Assembly (NCBI RefSeq): GCF_020866845.1
Contig: NZ_CP086594.1
Location: 1,612,001 to 1,676,000 of the forward strand
Origin: Sphingomonas radiodurans
GTDB lineage: Bacteria > Pseudomonadota > Alphaproteobacteria > Sphingomonadales > Sphingomonadaceae
DNA: 64,000 nt
Direction of reading: 5' to 3'
The position numbers and the translations under genes were made by a program. This document shows positions 17,753 through 26,687 of the stretch, one piece after another; position 1 is the first letter of the stretch, and every line of letters begins with the position of its first letter. The notes under the pieces are model-generated. The model made no database searches and was not told where the DNA came from. It saw nothing but the letters and a program-made list of their open reading frames with translations.

Positions 17753-17825
17753 CGATCCGCAGGATCCTGTATCGGCTTCGTTGCGCTCGCTTCGGTGACG
17801 ATGTGGCTGCGCTTTATCCCATGTT

Positions 17826-18686
17826 TCAGCTAACGGGCGTGAGGTCACCGTCAGCCGGATCTCGATCGAGAAATCGACGGACGAGCACGCAGGCGTCTCG
17901 CGTCGCAGCGTCGAGGAAGCCGTGAGACCAATCCGGTCGCTCGACGATCAAACCGTTGACCAGCAACGGCGCAGCCTTGCGCGTGTAGTCGGTCAAATCA
18001 TCGTTGCCGTTGATGACCATGATCGGCTGGTGGATCTGCGGCAGGCCCATGTCGGGCAAGTGGTTGAACGCCGCGCGATGGCCCCACCATGCGCGCCCAC
18101 GGCCGAGTAGCGCATCCGGGAACATGTCGGCGATCGTCTCAAGCGGCAGGCCGCTGGGCCGGTTGTGGCGGAGCCAGCCGTTCCAGCGCTTCAGGACGTG
18201 CGACCCATCCTCCTTCGGGGCTTCCGGCGCGTAGAGGGTGCGCATCGCTTCGCGTTCGGCATCGGTGAAGATCGGGGCGGACACGAGCACCAGCCGTCTG
18301 ATCTCGTCCGGCCGCGCGCGCGCGACATCGCAGGCGATCATTGATCCGGTGTGATAGCCCATCAGGTCGACCGGCCCCGTAACGTCCAGCGCGTCGATCG
18401 CAGCGAGCATCGCACGCGCATAATCGCCGATCTCTGGTGGGGTGTCCGGCGTATCCGACATGCCGAGCCCCGGCGTGTCCACCGCCACGATCAGGCGATC
18501 CTCCCCCATCATCGCCATGAAGTTGCTGTACACACGGCCACTCATGGGGCTCATGTGGAAGCAGAACAGGGCAGGCCTTTCGGTCGCCTTGCCGGCGATC
18601 CGCACGTGCAATTGCCCGAACGGGCCATCGACATAGTGACGACGTACTTCGACCAATGGTTCGTCCTTTCGATTACGGTCAGACAA
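17826..18686 (-). CDS. Alpha/beta hydrolase, GYHTG subtype
   Basis: 286 residues; alpha/beta-hydrolase fold with oxyanion loop FHMSPMSG, DTPGLGMSD and a late His (DWSHGF). The nucleophile elbow reads G110-Y-H-T-G114 in place of GxSxG, so His112 sits at the Ser/Cys/Asp position. Members with GxHTG exist and are usually listed as hydrolases, but ordinary Ser chemistry cannot apply. Last gene of the 19-gene operon, overlapping the preceding stop by 8 bases. A related elbow occurs in the tandem hydrolase at 47157. Confidence 0.8.
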   Translation of the reverse strand: MSDRNRKDEPLVEVRRHYVDGPFGQLHVRIAGKATERPALFCFHMSPMSGRVYSNFMAMMGEDRLIVAVDTPGLGMSDTPDTPPEIGDYARAMLAAIDALDVTGPVDLMGYHTGSMIACDVARARPDEIRRLVLVSAPIFTDAEREAMRTLYAPEAPKEDGSHVLKRWNGWLRHNRPSGLPLETIADMFPDALLGRGRAWWGHRAAFNHLPDMGLPQIHQPIMVINGNDDLTDYTRKAAPLLVNGLIVERPDWSHGFLDAATRDACVLVRRFLDRDPADGDLTPVS

Positions 18687-19236
18687 GCGGGCAGTAATCT
18701 TCCTTCTCGACCAGATCGTAGGCGAAGATGAACTTGGCCATGCCCGTCAGCACCGCCATCACCACGCCCAGCTCGACCAGTTCGGCGTCGCTGAAATGCT
18801 GCTTGAGGCGATCGTAGAGCGGCCTCGACACGGCGCCCTTCAGGTTGGTGAGCGCCATGACGTCGGCGAGTTCGAGCGCCGATTGCTGGCGCGCATCGAA
18901 GGGGCCGGCGGCATAGTCGCCGATCGCGTCGATCTCCGCGTCGCTCAGCCCCGCGGCGCGGGCGGCGAGGCGGTCGCTGCGGTTGCAGAAGGCGCAGCCA
19001 TGCAGATTGGCGAGGCGGAGGCGGACGAGTTCGAGCACTTTGCGGTCCACGCGTCCGGAGTGGAACAGGTCGCCGTAGAAACTGTCCGTATACCATCTGG
19101 TGACGGCGGGAGCGTTGCCCATGACTTCCACGAAGGTCGTGTCGCCGTGCAGCGCCTGGGTGGCATCCCACATCGGCAGCAGCGCCGGATCGAGCGCGTC
19201 GCGCGGGACTCGGTTGAACGGAGTGACGGGCTGCAT
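18679..19236 (-). CDS. Carboxymuconolactone decarboxylase / AhpD-like protein
   Basis: 185 residues from ATG 19236. An all-helical CMD fold with the pair Cys81-Ala-Phe-Cys84 in NLHGCAFCNRSD. AhpD-type enzymes have CxxCxxxH; here the His position is Asp88. It may be a peroxidase-type reductase or a decarboxylase; context favours the latter or a lactone/enol step. Ten bases downstream of the DUF3108-like gene. Confidence 0.82.
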   Translation of the reverse strand: MQPVTPFNRVPRDALDPALLPMWDATQALHGDTTFVEVMGNAPAVTRWYTDSFYGDLFHSGRVDRKVLELVRLRLANLHGCAFCNRSDRLAARAAGLSDAEIDAIGDYAAGPFDARQQSALELADVMALTNLKGAVSRPLYDRLKQHFSDAELVELGVVMAVLTGMAKFIFAYDLVEKEDYCPLV

Positions 19237-19246
19237 CGATGCGCTC

Positions 19247-19972
19247 CTACTGCTGCTCGATCGGCGCGCCGGTGAGCTCGTCGAGCTCGAACACCGACGC
19301 CATGTAGCCGCCGACCACACCTTTGACGTAGAGGTGGTCGCCATCGGTGGAGAGCCACATGTCGTAGGGCGGATGATCGTTGGTCGTGCCGCGCAGGCGA
19401 ATGCGCCGGCATTCGAAGGTGCCGGCGGGCACCGTGACGGTTTCGAGCCCAACATATTCCAGCCCGCTTTTGGTCGTCGCCAGGAACGGCCCGCTGGCAC
19501 CCAGATGGTGCAGGCTGTGCATCAGGTTCTGGCCCCAGAATTTCACGTGACCCGCCCCTTGATCGAACGGGAATGCGGCGCCCAGCCAACCGTCGCTCTG
19601 CACGGCATGCACGCCGAACCCGCGGAGCGGGCGCTGGATCGCAATGCGTTGCGACAGCCGCCCCTCGGCTGCGGTGAAGCCCTCGTATTCGGCATATTCC
19701 CGATCGAAGCGGAACCAGCCCGAACCGGTCAGCCGCCCCTGGTTCATGATCCGCACATAGGCCTCGCAAGGCTGGAATGCGGCATCGACGGAGAGGACGC
19801 TGTCGCGCACCACGACGTCGGCACGCAGGGCCATTTCGCAATGTGCGGTCAGCACGCGAAGACCATCGGCGCCGCGCGTCATGCTCCAGCGCTCGCTCCC
19901 CCACCGTTCGCCGTCGGCGTGGCGGTACGTGATCACGCCGTCACGACGCGGTAGTGGCACGTAATCGCTCAT
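19247..19972 (-). CDS. DUF3108-like beta-rich protein, paralogue of the gene at 43769
   Basis: 241 residues from ATG 19972 (ATGA overlap with the upstream stop). Beta-rich, no signal peptide, no recognised catalytic motif. The C-terminal part shares a clear pattern with the protein at 43769: VTVPAGTFECRRIR versus VTVTAGTFACRHFR, then PHYDLW-type (PPYDMWLSTDGDHLYVKG) and GGVGGYM-type (VVGGYMASVFEL) blocks. The PAGTFxC motif and YDxW recall DUF3108 proteins. A copy sits in each of the two main divergent operons, so it is integral to the pathway. Confidence 0.65.
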   Translation of the reverse strand: MSDYVPLPRRDGVITYRHADGERWGSERWSMTRGADGLRVLTAHCEMALRADVVVRDSVLSVDAAFQPCEAYVRIMNQGRLTGSGWFRFDREYAEYEGFTAAEGRLSQRIAIQRPLRGFGVHAVQSDGWLGAAFPFDQGAGHVKFWGQNLMHSLHHLGASGPFLATTKSGLEYVGLETVTVPAGTFECRRIRLRGTTNDHPPYDMWLSTDGDHLYVKGVVGGYMASVFELDELTGAPIEQQ

Positions 19973-20958
19973 CCGCCGATACGAACGAGCGCCCGCCCTT
20001 CCGTCTTGCCGAGCGACACGCGCTCGATCTGCGCGCCGGCCTGCGCGAGGCCCTCGGCAATGTCCTGCACTTCGACCAGCGTGCCGTCCCGGATGTGCGG
20101 GGCGGCATAGTCGATCCACTCGGCGCGGCGGGCGAAATAATCATACACCACGACGCCGAAGATCTGCGCGCGCTTGCCGATGATCGGGCCGACGGGGAGC
20201 CGCGCGACGCTGCCGTCGCCATAATGCTGCGCGAGGCCGCACAGCACCATGCGCGCGTTGATCGCGAGCCGCGGCAGCACCGCATCAAGCACGCGCTGGC
20301 CGACATTCTCGAAATGGACGGTGATGGCGGCGGGCAATTGCTGCTCCCAACCATCCGTATTGTAGTCGACACACGCGTCGAAGCCGTAGCGATCGGTGGC
20401 GATCGCGCATTTGTCCGGGCCACCGGCAATGCCGACGACCGTCGCGCCTTCGATCTTCGCGATCTGCCCCGCCGTTCCCGCCACGACGCCCGCTGCGGCA
20501 TCGACGGTGAAGACGTCGCCCGCGCGTACCTTCGCCAATTGCGTCATGCCGGCCCACGCGGTGAGGCCGGGCATGCCGAGCACGCCGAGATGCTCGGCGA
20601 TCGCGATGGCAGGATCGACGCGGCGCAATCTGGCGACCGGTACGATCGCCTCCTCCGCCCAGCCGCAATTACCGACGACATGATCGCCAGCCACGAACGC
20701 CGGATCGTTCGATGCGAGCACTACCGCGACGCTTTCGCCCGGCAGCGACTCACCGGGGGCGGGCGCCTTGTCACCCATGTGCCGGGCGCGCAGCGTCTGC
20801 CCGACATAGGGATCGAGCCCGAGCCACAGCAGGCGGACATGGACCGTGCCTGCGAGCGGCGTGGCGGGCAGGCGGCGCTCGATGATCTCGAAATCGGCCG
20901 CGACGGGGGCATCGGTGATGGCGTGGCGGAGCACGACCTCGCGAATGGCGGCGCTCAT
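19969..20958 (-). CDS. NADP-dependent MDR oxidoreductase (zinc-independent)
   Basis: 329 residues from ATG 20958 (ATGA overlap). Medium-chain reductase of the CurA/leukotriene-B4 dehydrogenase type: substrate-domain LDPYVGQTLRARH, then MPGLTAWAGMTQLAKVRAGDVFTV and a nucleotide-binding segment (AAAGVVAGTAGQIAKIEGATVVGIAGG). No zinc-ligand cysteines. Such enzymes reduce alpha,beta-unsaturated ketones or enones. Confidence 0.82.
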   Translation of the reverse strand: MSAAIREVVLRHAITDAPVAADFEIIERRLPATPLAGTVHVRLLWLGLDPYVGQTLRARHMGDKAPAPGESLPGESVAVVLASNDPAFVAGDHVVGNCGWAEEAIVPVARLRRVDPAIAIAEHLGVLGMPGLTAWAGMTQLAKVRAGDVFTVDAAAGVVAGTAGQIAKIEGATVVGIAGGPDKCAIATDRYGFDACVDYNTDGWEQQLPAAITVHFENVGQRVLDAVLPRLAINARMVLCGLAQHYGDGSVARLPVGPIIGKRAQIFGVVVYDYFARRAEWIDYAAPHIRDGTLVEVQDIAEGLAQAGAQIERVSLGKTEGRALVRIGG

Positions 20959-21746
20959 GCCGCCGTCGCCACGCAGACGGGGCAATCTTCGATCGGCGCA
21001 TTGGCGACCGATGCGACCATGGTCCTGAGCAAGTCGATTCTTCCTTCTCTTACATGCGGGGCCGAGCGCAGCGGCGTGGCAGCGAGCGCCGCCTTCACCC
21101 CTTCGGCAAGCGGGTTGATGACGGGAATGGTGGCCGTCGCGGCGATGCGCGCGGCGATCGGGGACATGCAGGTGCAGCCGAGCAGCACCGCCTCCGCGCC
21201 CTGCGCCGCGGCCCTGGCGACGGCTGCAGCTATCGCGTTCAGGAGGGCGTCCTCGCCGCGCTTCACATCGGCAAGATAGCCGTCAGGGCCGGCGAGCCGA
21301 TCGAGGTCACCTTCCTGCCCGACGTTGTCGATCGAGAGGCAGGCGGCCTCGTACCCGTAAGCGCGCAGCAGATCGGTGACGACGAAGTTCATCGATGCGG
21401 GCCAGACGGTGACGATCGCAAAACGCCCGTGCGCGGCGGCGGCGGCCATGCCGGCCGCGCCCGATCCGATGGCGGGAATCGCGAGTGCCGCCCGCATGAC
21501 GTCCAGCCCGTAATCGCCGACGCTGTCGATCACCACGGCGTCGCAGCCCTGCTCGGTCGCGGTGATCGCAGCTTCGGCATGGCCGATCGCCTGCATCGCC
21601 CGCTCCAGCGGCGTGTAAGGGAAGGCCCCGACACGCGAGGGGAACGCGATGAGCGTGGCTTCTGCCGGCAACAGCGCTGCGAGTTCCGGGGCCGGCGCAG
21701 CGCGGTTGAACGGGTCGTATGGTGTGCCGATCAAGCCGATGCGCAT
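20955..21746 (-). CDS. Asp/Glu/hydantoin racemase-fold protein with a single catalytic-site Cys
   Basis: 263 residues from ATG 21746 (TGATG coupling). Racemase superfamily: hydantoin racemases and maleate isomerases use two cysteines. Here the first position reads AVVIDSVGDYG (Ser75), while the second is kept in VLLGCTCM (Cys191/Cys193). Loss of only the first Cys is the pattern of arylmalonate decarboxylase, which uses one Cys to protonate a decarboxylated enolate. A malonate-type decarboxylase or a non-racemising isomerase is therefore possible. Start region MRIGLIGTPYDPFN is typical of the fold. Confidence 0.78.
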   Translation of the reverse strand: MRIGLIGTPYDPFNRAAPAPELAALLPAEATLIAFPSRVGAFPYTPLERAMQAIGHAEAAITATEQGCDAVVIDSVGDYGLDVMRAALAIPAIGSGAAGMAAAAAHGRFAIVTVWPASMNFVVTDLLRAYGYEAACLSIDNVGQEGDLDRLAGPDGYLADVKRGEDALLNAIAAAVARAAAQGAEAVLLGCTCMSPIAARIAATATIPVINPLAEGVKAALAATPLRSAPHVREGRIDLLRTMVASVANAPIEDCPVCVATAA

Positions 21747-22645
21747 CACCCGATCTCGACGAGTTCGAGCAATTCGCCGGCCGGGCCGACCACGGTCGCG
21801 GCACGCCGACGGCCGTAAAAGGGGCCATCGCGCGCCACCGGCGGGGCAACGAAGTCGAGCCCGCGGCCATCGAGCGAGTCGATCGCCAATGTCACCAGCG
21901 CATTGCCCGGCGGCAGCCGACCGTCGTCGCGGGCGCGCGGACCGGCTTGCGCGGGATAATCGTCGATCTCGACGATCGGCATTCGTCCGGCCTGCGCCAT
22001 GCTGATCGTCGTCAGCGTCGCCGGGTCGAGCGCGAAGGCGTTGTTAATCATCGAATAGGGGATGGTGTAGGTGCCGCCTTCCTCCAGCCCCAGCCGCTCC
22101 TCGTACCAGCGCATGGTCGTCGCGCGATCGGGGGTTGCGAGGATGACGATGAACAGGTGGTCGACCGAAGACGCGGCGCGCGGCAGATCGGAGGTGGGCG
22201 TGTCCTGCCGGACTTCGTTGAGATAGACCATTTCGCGCCCGCGCCCGAGCATCTGCATCGCCACGAAATAGGGGAGACCAGGGATTTCCTTGGGCAAGCC
22301 GACGATATCGAAGCCGCTGCCCGCGAGCCGTGCGGGCCAGCCGAATACGTCCTGCACGGTGATCTCGTAGGCCGCCCATCCGTAGGTGCGCGCCGGCACG
22401 AAATCGGATCGCAGCGGCTGCTCCACGAGCCGCACGTGGCAGGGCGCACCGCTGGTCGGAGCGAGGGTCGCAAAGCGTGCCCCAGCTGCGGCCGGACAGC
22501 CCCAACTGGCTGCGAGGCCGGCGTCGATCACGCCGTGTTCCACCACCATGAGGCCGAGCGCGTCGCGATAGTCGGTGAGCGCGCCGGCGAGGTCCGGGAC
22601 GGTCGAGAGGCCACCGATGATGCGGCCATGCGTCAGGAAGGTCAT
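21746..22645 (-). CDS. VOC-superfamily protein, two tandem modules
   Basis: 299 residues with two vicinal-oxygen-chelate halves (about 8-145: HGRIIGGLSTVPDLAGALTDYRDALGL; about 160-299: VDHLFIVILATPDRATTMRWYEERLGL, ending AATVVGPAGELLELVEI). Extradiol-type dioxygenases have this two-module size, but His metal ligands are only partly evident, so a lyase/epimerase or a carrier role is equally open. ATGA overlap with the enoyl-CoA hydratase gene. Confidence 0.75.
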   Translation of the reverse strand: MTFLTHGRIIGGLSTVPDLAGALTDYRDALGLMVVEHGVIDAGLAASWGCPAAAGARFATLAPTSGAPCHVRLVEQPLRSDFVPARTYGWAAYEITVQDVFGWPARLAGSGFDIVGLPKEIPGLPYFVAMQMLGRGREMVYLNEVRQDTPTSDLPRAASSVDHLFIVILATPDRATTMRWYEERLGLEEGGTYTIPYSMINNAFALDPATLTTISMAQAGRMPIVEIDDYPAQAGPRARDDGRLPPGNALVTLAIDSLDGRGLDFVAPPVARDGPFYGRRRAATVVGPAGELLELVEIG

Positions 22646-23409
22646 GCGCCGCCTCCGCGTCGGAAATCGGGTGGACGCCGGGCGAGGAAGGCCTCGACGC
22701 CCTCGGCGAAGTCGGGGAGCGAGAACGCTTCGGCGAACAGTGCGGATGTCTCCGCGTCGTCGTCGGCCTGGCCATCGAGGATGCGGCGGACGATCGCCTT
22801 GGAATGTCCGATGCTGTGCGCCGAATTGGCGGCGATCGTCTCGGCGAGTTCCTGCGGATCGTCGGCGACGAGGTCGATCAGGCCGATGCGCAGCGCCTCG
22901 TCGGTGTCGAGCAGCGCCCCGGTGAACAGGATTCGCTTGGCTTGCGACGGCCCGACCAGATCGACCAGCAGCTTCGTATCGTGCAGCGAATAGACCAGCC
23001 CCAGTTTCGCAGGGGTAATGCCGAAGCGCGCCGGCGCACGCGCGACACGCAGGTCGCAGGCGATCGCGATGCCGCAGCCACCGCCGACGCAGTCTCCTTC
23101 GATGAAGGCGATGACCGGCTTGGGCGCGCGCGCCAGCGTCCGCTGCGCGTGCGCGATCGCGGCCTGGTTGGCGGCGCGCCAGTGCGGATCACGTGCGCCC
23201 GCGCCAAACTCGGCGATGTCCGCTCCCGCGCTGAACGCGCCCGGCTCGGCGGCGCGCACCACCAGCACGCGGACGGCGGGATCGGCCATCGCCTCGTCGA
23301 TCAGGGTGGGCAGCGCCTCCCACATCGCCTGGGTGAACGCGTTGCGCTTGGCCGCGCGATCGATCAGCAAGTGCGCCACCGCGCCGCGACGGTCGAGCCG
23401 CAACGTCAT
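22642..23409 (-). CDS. Enoyl-CoA hydratase/isomerase
   Basis: 255 residues from ATG 23409. Crotonase fold: CoA-binding AFSAGADIAEF oxyanion loop, GGGCGIAIACDLRVA second loop, and ARFGITPAKLGL. The usual first catalytic Glu position lies in FGITPAKLGLVYS (Glu absent, as in some isomerases/decarboxylases), with DTDEALRIGLIDLV after. ATGA overlap with the deacetylase gene upstream. Confidence 0.85.
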   Translation of the reverse strand: MTLRLDRRGAVAHLLIDRAAKRNAFTQAMWEALPTLIDEAMADPAVRVLVVRAAEPGAFSAGADIAEFGAGARDPHWRAANQAAIAHAQRTLARAPKPVIAFIEGDCVGGGCGIAIACDLRVARAPARFGITPAKLGLVYSLHDTKLLVDLVGPSQAKRILFTGALLDTDEALRIGLIDLVADDPQELAETIAANSAHSIGHSKAIVRRILDGQADDDAETSALFAEAFSLPDFAEGVEAFLARRPPDFRRGGGA

Positions 23410-24272
23410 GCCGGATCGACCTTCGCCAGATGCTGCGCGATCTCTCGTCGAGTGGCGACCCACACACCATCGTGCGCACGCACGTGACGCAGGAATTCCT
23501 CGAACGCCCAGATTCGCCCGGGCCGCCCGATGATCCGCAGGTGCAGCCCCAGCGACATCATCTTGGGATTGCCCTGCTCGCCTTCGCGATACAGCTGATC
23601 GAAGCAGCGGCGCGCGTAATCGAGCCAGTCCTGCGGCGTGTAGGCCGGATCGGTCCACATCTTCATATCGTTGTCGTCGATCTGATACGGCACGATCGCG
23701 ATCGGACGGCCCGGCACGGTCTCGCGATCCCAAAAGGGCACGTCGCCCGAATAATCGTCCATGTGATAGTCGAACCCTGCCTCGATCAGGAGGCGCCGGG
23801 TATTGTCGGTGTGGAGATAGCGGCTGAGCCACCCGTAAGGGCGTGTGCCGGTGGTCCGTTCGATCGAGGCGACCGCCTTGGCGATGAAGTCCCGCTCGGT
23901 CGCTTCGTCCATCTTGAACTGGTGGATCCAGCGCCAGCCGTGGCTGACCGGCTCGTGCCCCAGATCGCGGATCGCGGCGGCAATCTCGGGATGGTTCTCC
24001 AGGCTGACCGCGGCGACTGTCCAGCTTGCGCGGCTGTCATAGTCGCGCAACAGCTTCACGATGCGCGGGGCGCCGGCCTTGATGCCGTAGCGGTAATTGC
24101 TTTCGTTGCCGTAGTTGCGCAGCGCGCCCTTGATATGGATGCCCAGTTCATCGACCGGCTCCATCCCGCGATCGCCGCGCGCGACCGTCATCTCGGAGCC
24201 TTCCTCGACATTGACGACGATCGACAGCGCGATCTTCTCGCCGGCGGGCCAGTCGATCCGTTCCTCGCGCAT
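23406..24272 (-). CDS. PuuE-like polysaccharide-deacetylase-fold hydrolase
   Basis: 288 residues. NodB-homology fold of the allantoinase-like PuuE group: VNVEEGSEMT (motif 1) and GHEPVSHGWRWIHQ (motif 2), then GTRPYGWLSRYLHTDNTRRLL. PuuE proteins hydrolyse cyclic amides (allantoin, cyclic imides) rather than glycans. One of three such proteins in the cluster (with 44579 and 45490). No signal peptide, so cytoplasmic. Confidence 0.82.
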   Translation of the reverse strand: MREERIDWPAGEKIALSIVVNVEEGSEMTVARGDRGMEPVDELGIHIKGALRNYGNESNYRYGIKAGAPRIVKLLRDYDSRASWTVAAVSLENHPEIAAAIRDLGHEPVSHGWRWIHQFKMDEATERDFIAKAVASIERTTGTRPYGWLSRYLHTDNTRRLLIEAGFDYHMDDYSGDVPFWDRETVPGRPIAIVPYQIDDNDMKMWTDPAYTPQDWLDYARRCFDQLYREGEQGNPKMMSLGLHLRIIGRPGRIWAFEEFLRHVRAHDGVWVATRREIAQHLAKVDPA

Positions 24273-25069
24273 CAGTGCATTTCCTCGCCGCCGGAGACGT
24301 TGATCGCCTCGCCGGTCACGTAGAAGGCGTCGTCGGATGCCAGCCAGGCGCAGGCGGCCGCCGTGTCGGCGGCGTCACCCGGGCGCCCCATCGGGTTCTT
24401 TGTCGCCATGTTGGCAAGGTACGACGCGGTATCGCTGAACCCGAGCAACGCGGCGAAATACTCATTCTGCTGCGCGCCGAGCCCCGTCGTGACGTGGTTG
24501 GGGCAGATCGCATTGACGGTGATCCGGTGCGCGCCGAGCTCCAATGCGCTGGCACGGGTAAGCCCGATCATGCCGTGTTTGGAGCTGACATAGGCCGGCA
24601 AGTGCGGAAAAGCGGTCTTGGCCGCCTGGCTGGCGATGTTGATGATGCGACCGCCCTTGCCGCGCGCGATCATCGCACGGGCCGCAGCCTGCGTGCCGTA
24701 GAAGGCACCTGACAGGTTCACCGCGATCACCGTCGCCCAATCCGCCGGATCGACGTCAAGGAACGGCTTCATCATGAAGCCGATGCCGGCGTTGTTGACG
24801 AAGACGTCGACGCCGCCGAACAGCCGATCGGCTTCCGCGACGAGCGCGGTGCATTGCGCCGGATCGGACACGTCGCAGGCGATCGCCGCAACCGTGGCGC
24901 CGGTCGCGCGCAGGCCGTCCGCAACTGCCATCGCTTCGTCGTCGATCACACGATCCGATACGACGCAATTCGCGCCCTCATCAGCAAAGCGCCGCAGGAT
25001 CGCCTGGCCAAGCCCTTTGTCCTTGCCCGATCCGGTGACGATTACCGTGCGCCCGGCGAAACGCGCCAT
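24272..25069 (-). CDS. SDR-family oxidoreductase
   Basis: 265 residues from ATG 25069. Rossmann dehydrogenase: cofactor motif TGSGKDKGLGQAI (GxxxGxG), NNAG near residue 90, catalytic Ser in NIASQAA, YVSSKHG (Tyr-x-x-x-Lys, Y then SSK), and a C-terminal YVTGEAINVSGGE. Typical 3-oxoacyl or alcohol dehydrogenase role in the CoA branch. TGATG coupling on both sides. Confidence 0.88.
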   Translation of the reverse strand: MARFAGRTVIVTGSGKDKGLGQAILRRFADEGANCVVSDRVIDDEAMAVADGLRATGATVAAIACDVSDPAQCTALVAEADRLFGGVDVFVNNAGIGFMMKPFLDVDPADWATVIAVNLSGAFYGTQAAARAMIARGKGGRIINIASQAAKTAFPHLPAYVSSKHGMIGLTRASALELGAHRITVNAICPNHVTTGLGAQQNEYFAALLGFSDTASYLANMATKNPMGRPGDAADTAAACAWLASDDAFYVTGEAINVSGGEEMH

Positions 25070-25374
25070 CACAGATCCTCGGTGAGCATGAATTGCGGAT
25101 TATCGGCGAAATCGGCGAACGCGCCGGCGACCTTCTGGAATGCCTCCGTCGACACTTCGGCGACGAACGGATCGAGCGCGGTGATGTCGATGACCTCGAC
25201 ATATTGATACGGCGCGGGCGCTTCGCTGCCGAACAGGCCGGTCGTGCGGTGAACGCTGAAGCGCTCGACCGATTTCAGCGCATTGGCACCCGGGATGTCG
25301 CTTTCGCGCGCCCATGCCTCATAGGCGCTCGCATCGACGCCGGGCTTCAGATTGAACAGGACGACGATCCGCAT
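25069..25374 (-). CDS. REDY-like HapK-type small protein
   Basis: 101 residues from ATG 25374, preceded by GGAG; an ATG at 25386 would overlap the amidase stop (TGATG). A ferredoxin-like dimeric fold is suggested by MRIVVLFNLKPGVDASAYEAWARESDIPGAN-type start with ALKSVERFSVHR and YQYVEVIDI. This resembles HapK of the prodigiosin locus and EthD-type proteins. Exact activity is unknown; EthD-like proteins assist oxygenases or tautomerise intermediates. Confidence 0.7.
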   Translation of the reverse strand: MRIVVLFNLKPGVDASAYEAWARESDIPGANALKSVERFSVHRTTGLFGSEAPAPYQYVEVIDITALDPFVAEVSTEAFQKVAGAFADFADNPQFMLTEDL

Positions 25375-25385
25375 GGAATTCTCCA

Positions 25386-26687
25386 TCAAATGAGCAGGGG
25401 GGCAGGCATCGCGGCGACGATGTGACGCGCGAGCGCGATCAACGCAGCCTCGCTGTTCGGCGGGCCGATCAGCTGGACGGCGACGGGCATCCCGTCGGCA
25501 TCGAATCCGGCAGGGAGCGAAAGCGCGGGGAGGCCAGCGATGTTGGCTAGCGCGGTGAAGTCCGCCTGATTGGCTGGGGCTCGGCTGCCTTGCGCGAAGG
25601 CGACCTGCGGCGCGGTGGGCAGCAGCAACACGCCGTCGGCGCCGATCGCCTCGCGGATCGTCGCGCGGGTGGCGGCGAGCAGCGCCGGATCCGCGGTGGC
25701 ACGGTCGGCATAGTCGAGCAGCCAGCGCAGATCCTTCGAGAGCAGCTCGGCGCCAGTGGCGCGCTCGTCCCCCAGCCATCGCGACATTTCGCGCGCACTT
25801 TTGACGAAGCCCGCCGTCCGAATCGCGGAGAGTTCATCAAGCCGAAGGGGCACTCGCTCGAGCTGGTCGAGCGTATGCAGCGCTGCTTCGTACCCGGCCA
25901 GAACGGCCGGCTGGCAATCGACGCCGGCAAGGTCGTCCAGCAGGATCAGCCGCTTGAGCACGGGTGAATCTGCGCCGCCGCCCAACGCGAGCCACACCGC
26001 CTCCAGGTCAGCGAGCGACCGGGTGAGCGGACCGATGCAATCAAGTGAGCGCGACAGTGGAACCAGCCCGTCGTCGCTGAGCGCACCGTTGGTCGGCTTC
26101 AGCCCGTAGACACCGCAATACGCGGCCGGGATGCGGACCGAGCCGAGCGTATCGGTGCCAAGGGCGAGGATGCAGAACCCGGCCGCGACCGCCGCCCCGC
26201 TGCCCCCCGACGAGCCACCGGGCGTCCGCGCGGGATCGAGCGGGTTGCGCGCGCTTCCGAACCACTCGTTATCGGTGGTGGCGCCAAGCGCCGCTTCGTG
26301 CATGTTCAGCGTGCCGAGGATGATCGCACCGGCCGCGCGCAGCGTCTCGACCACAGCTGCGTCGCGATCGGCAACGATGGTTCGGCGCAGGCTCATGCCC
26401 GCATTCCAATGCAGCCCCGCAACCGCGATGTTCGCCTTCACCGCGACGGTAACGCCTTCGAGCGGGCGTGCTGTGCCGTCTGCGATCCGTGCGTCGCTTT
26501 CCACCGCGGAGCGGCGCGCGCCCTCGCGATCCACGTCGATGAACGCGCGCAGCACGGGATCACGACGATCGATCTCCGCGAGCGCCGCGTCGACCACCGC
26601 GCCGACGCTGGTCTCGCCGGCGCGGACGACGGCATGCAGTTCGGCGATGTCGAGCCGATCGAGCGCGGGCAAAGCGGCGGTCGGCAT
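25386..26687 (-). CDS. Amidase signature enzyme
   Basis: 433 residues. Ser-cisSer-Lys amidase: Lys84 in VAVKANIAVAG, GGSSGGSGAAVAAG (Ser159/160) and nucleophile Ser183 in TDTLGSVRIPAAYCG. Hydrolyses a linear amide. Standard length for the family. TGATG overlap with the CoA-ligase gene. Confidence 0.9.
   Translation of the reverse strand: MPTAALPALDRLDIAELHAVVRAGETSVGAVVDAALAEIDRRDPVLRAFIDVDREGARRSAVESDARIADGTARPLEGVTVAVKANIAVAGLHWNAGMSLRRTIVADRDAAVVETLRAAGAIILGTLNMHEAALGATTDNEWFGSARNPLDPARTPGGSSGGSGAAVAAGFCILALGTDTLGSVRIPAAYCGVYGLKPTNGALSDDGLVPLSRSLDCIGPLTRSLADLEAVWLALGGGADSPVLKRLILLDDLAGVDCQPAVLAGYEAALHTLDQLERVPLRLDELSAIRTAGFVKSAREMSRWLGDERATGAELLSKDLRWLLDYADRATADPALLAATRATIREAIGADGVLLLPTAPQVAFAQGSRAPANQADFTALANIAGLPALSLPAGFDADGMPVAVQLIGPPNSEAALIALARHIVAAMPAPLLI

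Noticed and set aside
17754..17766. GATCC-GCA-GGATC hairpin after the sugar dehydrogenase as a terminator
   Set aside because: Only five base pairs, no U-tract; not strong enough to call.
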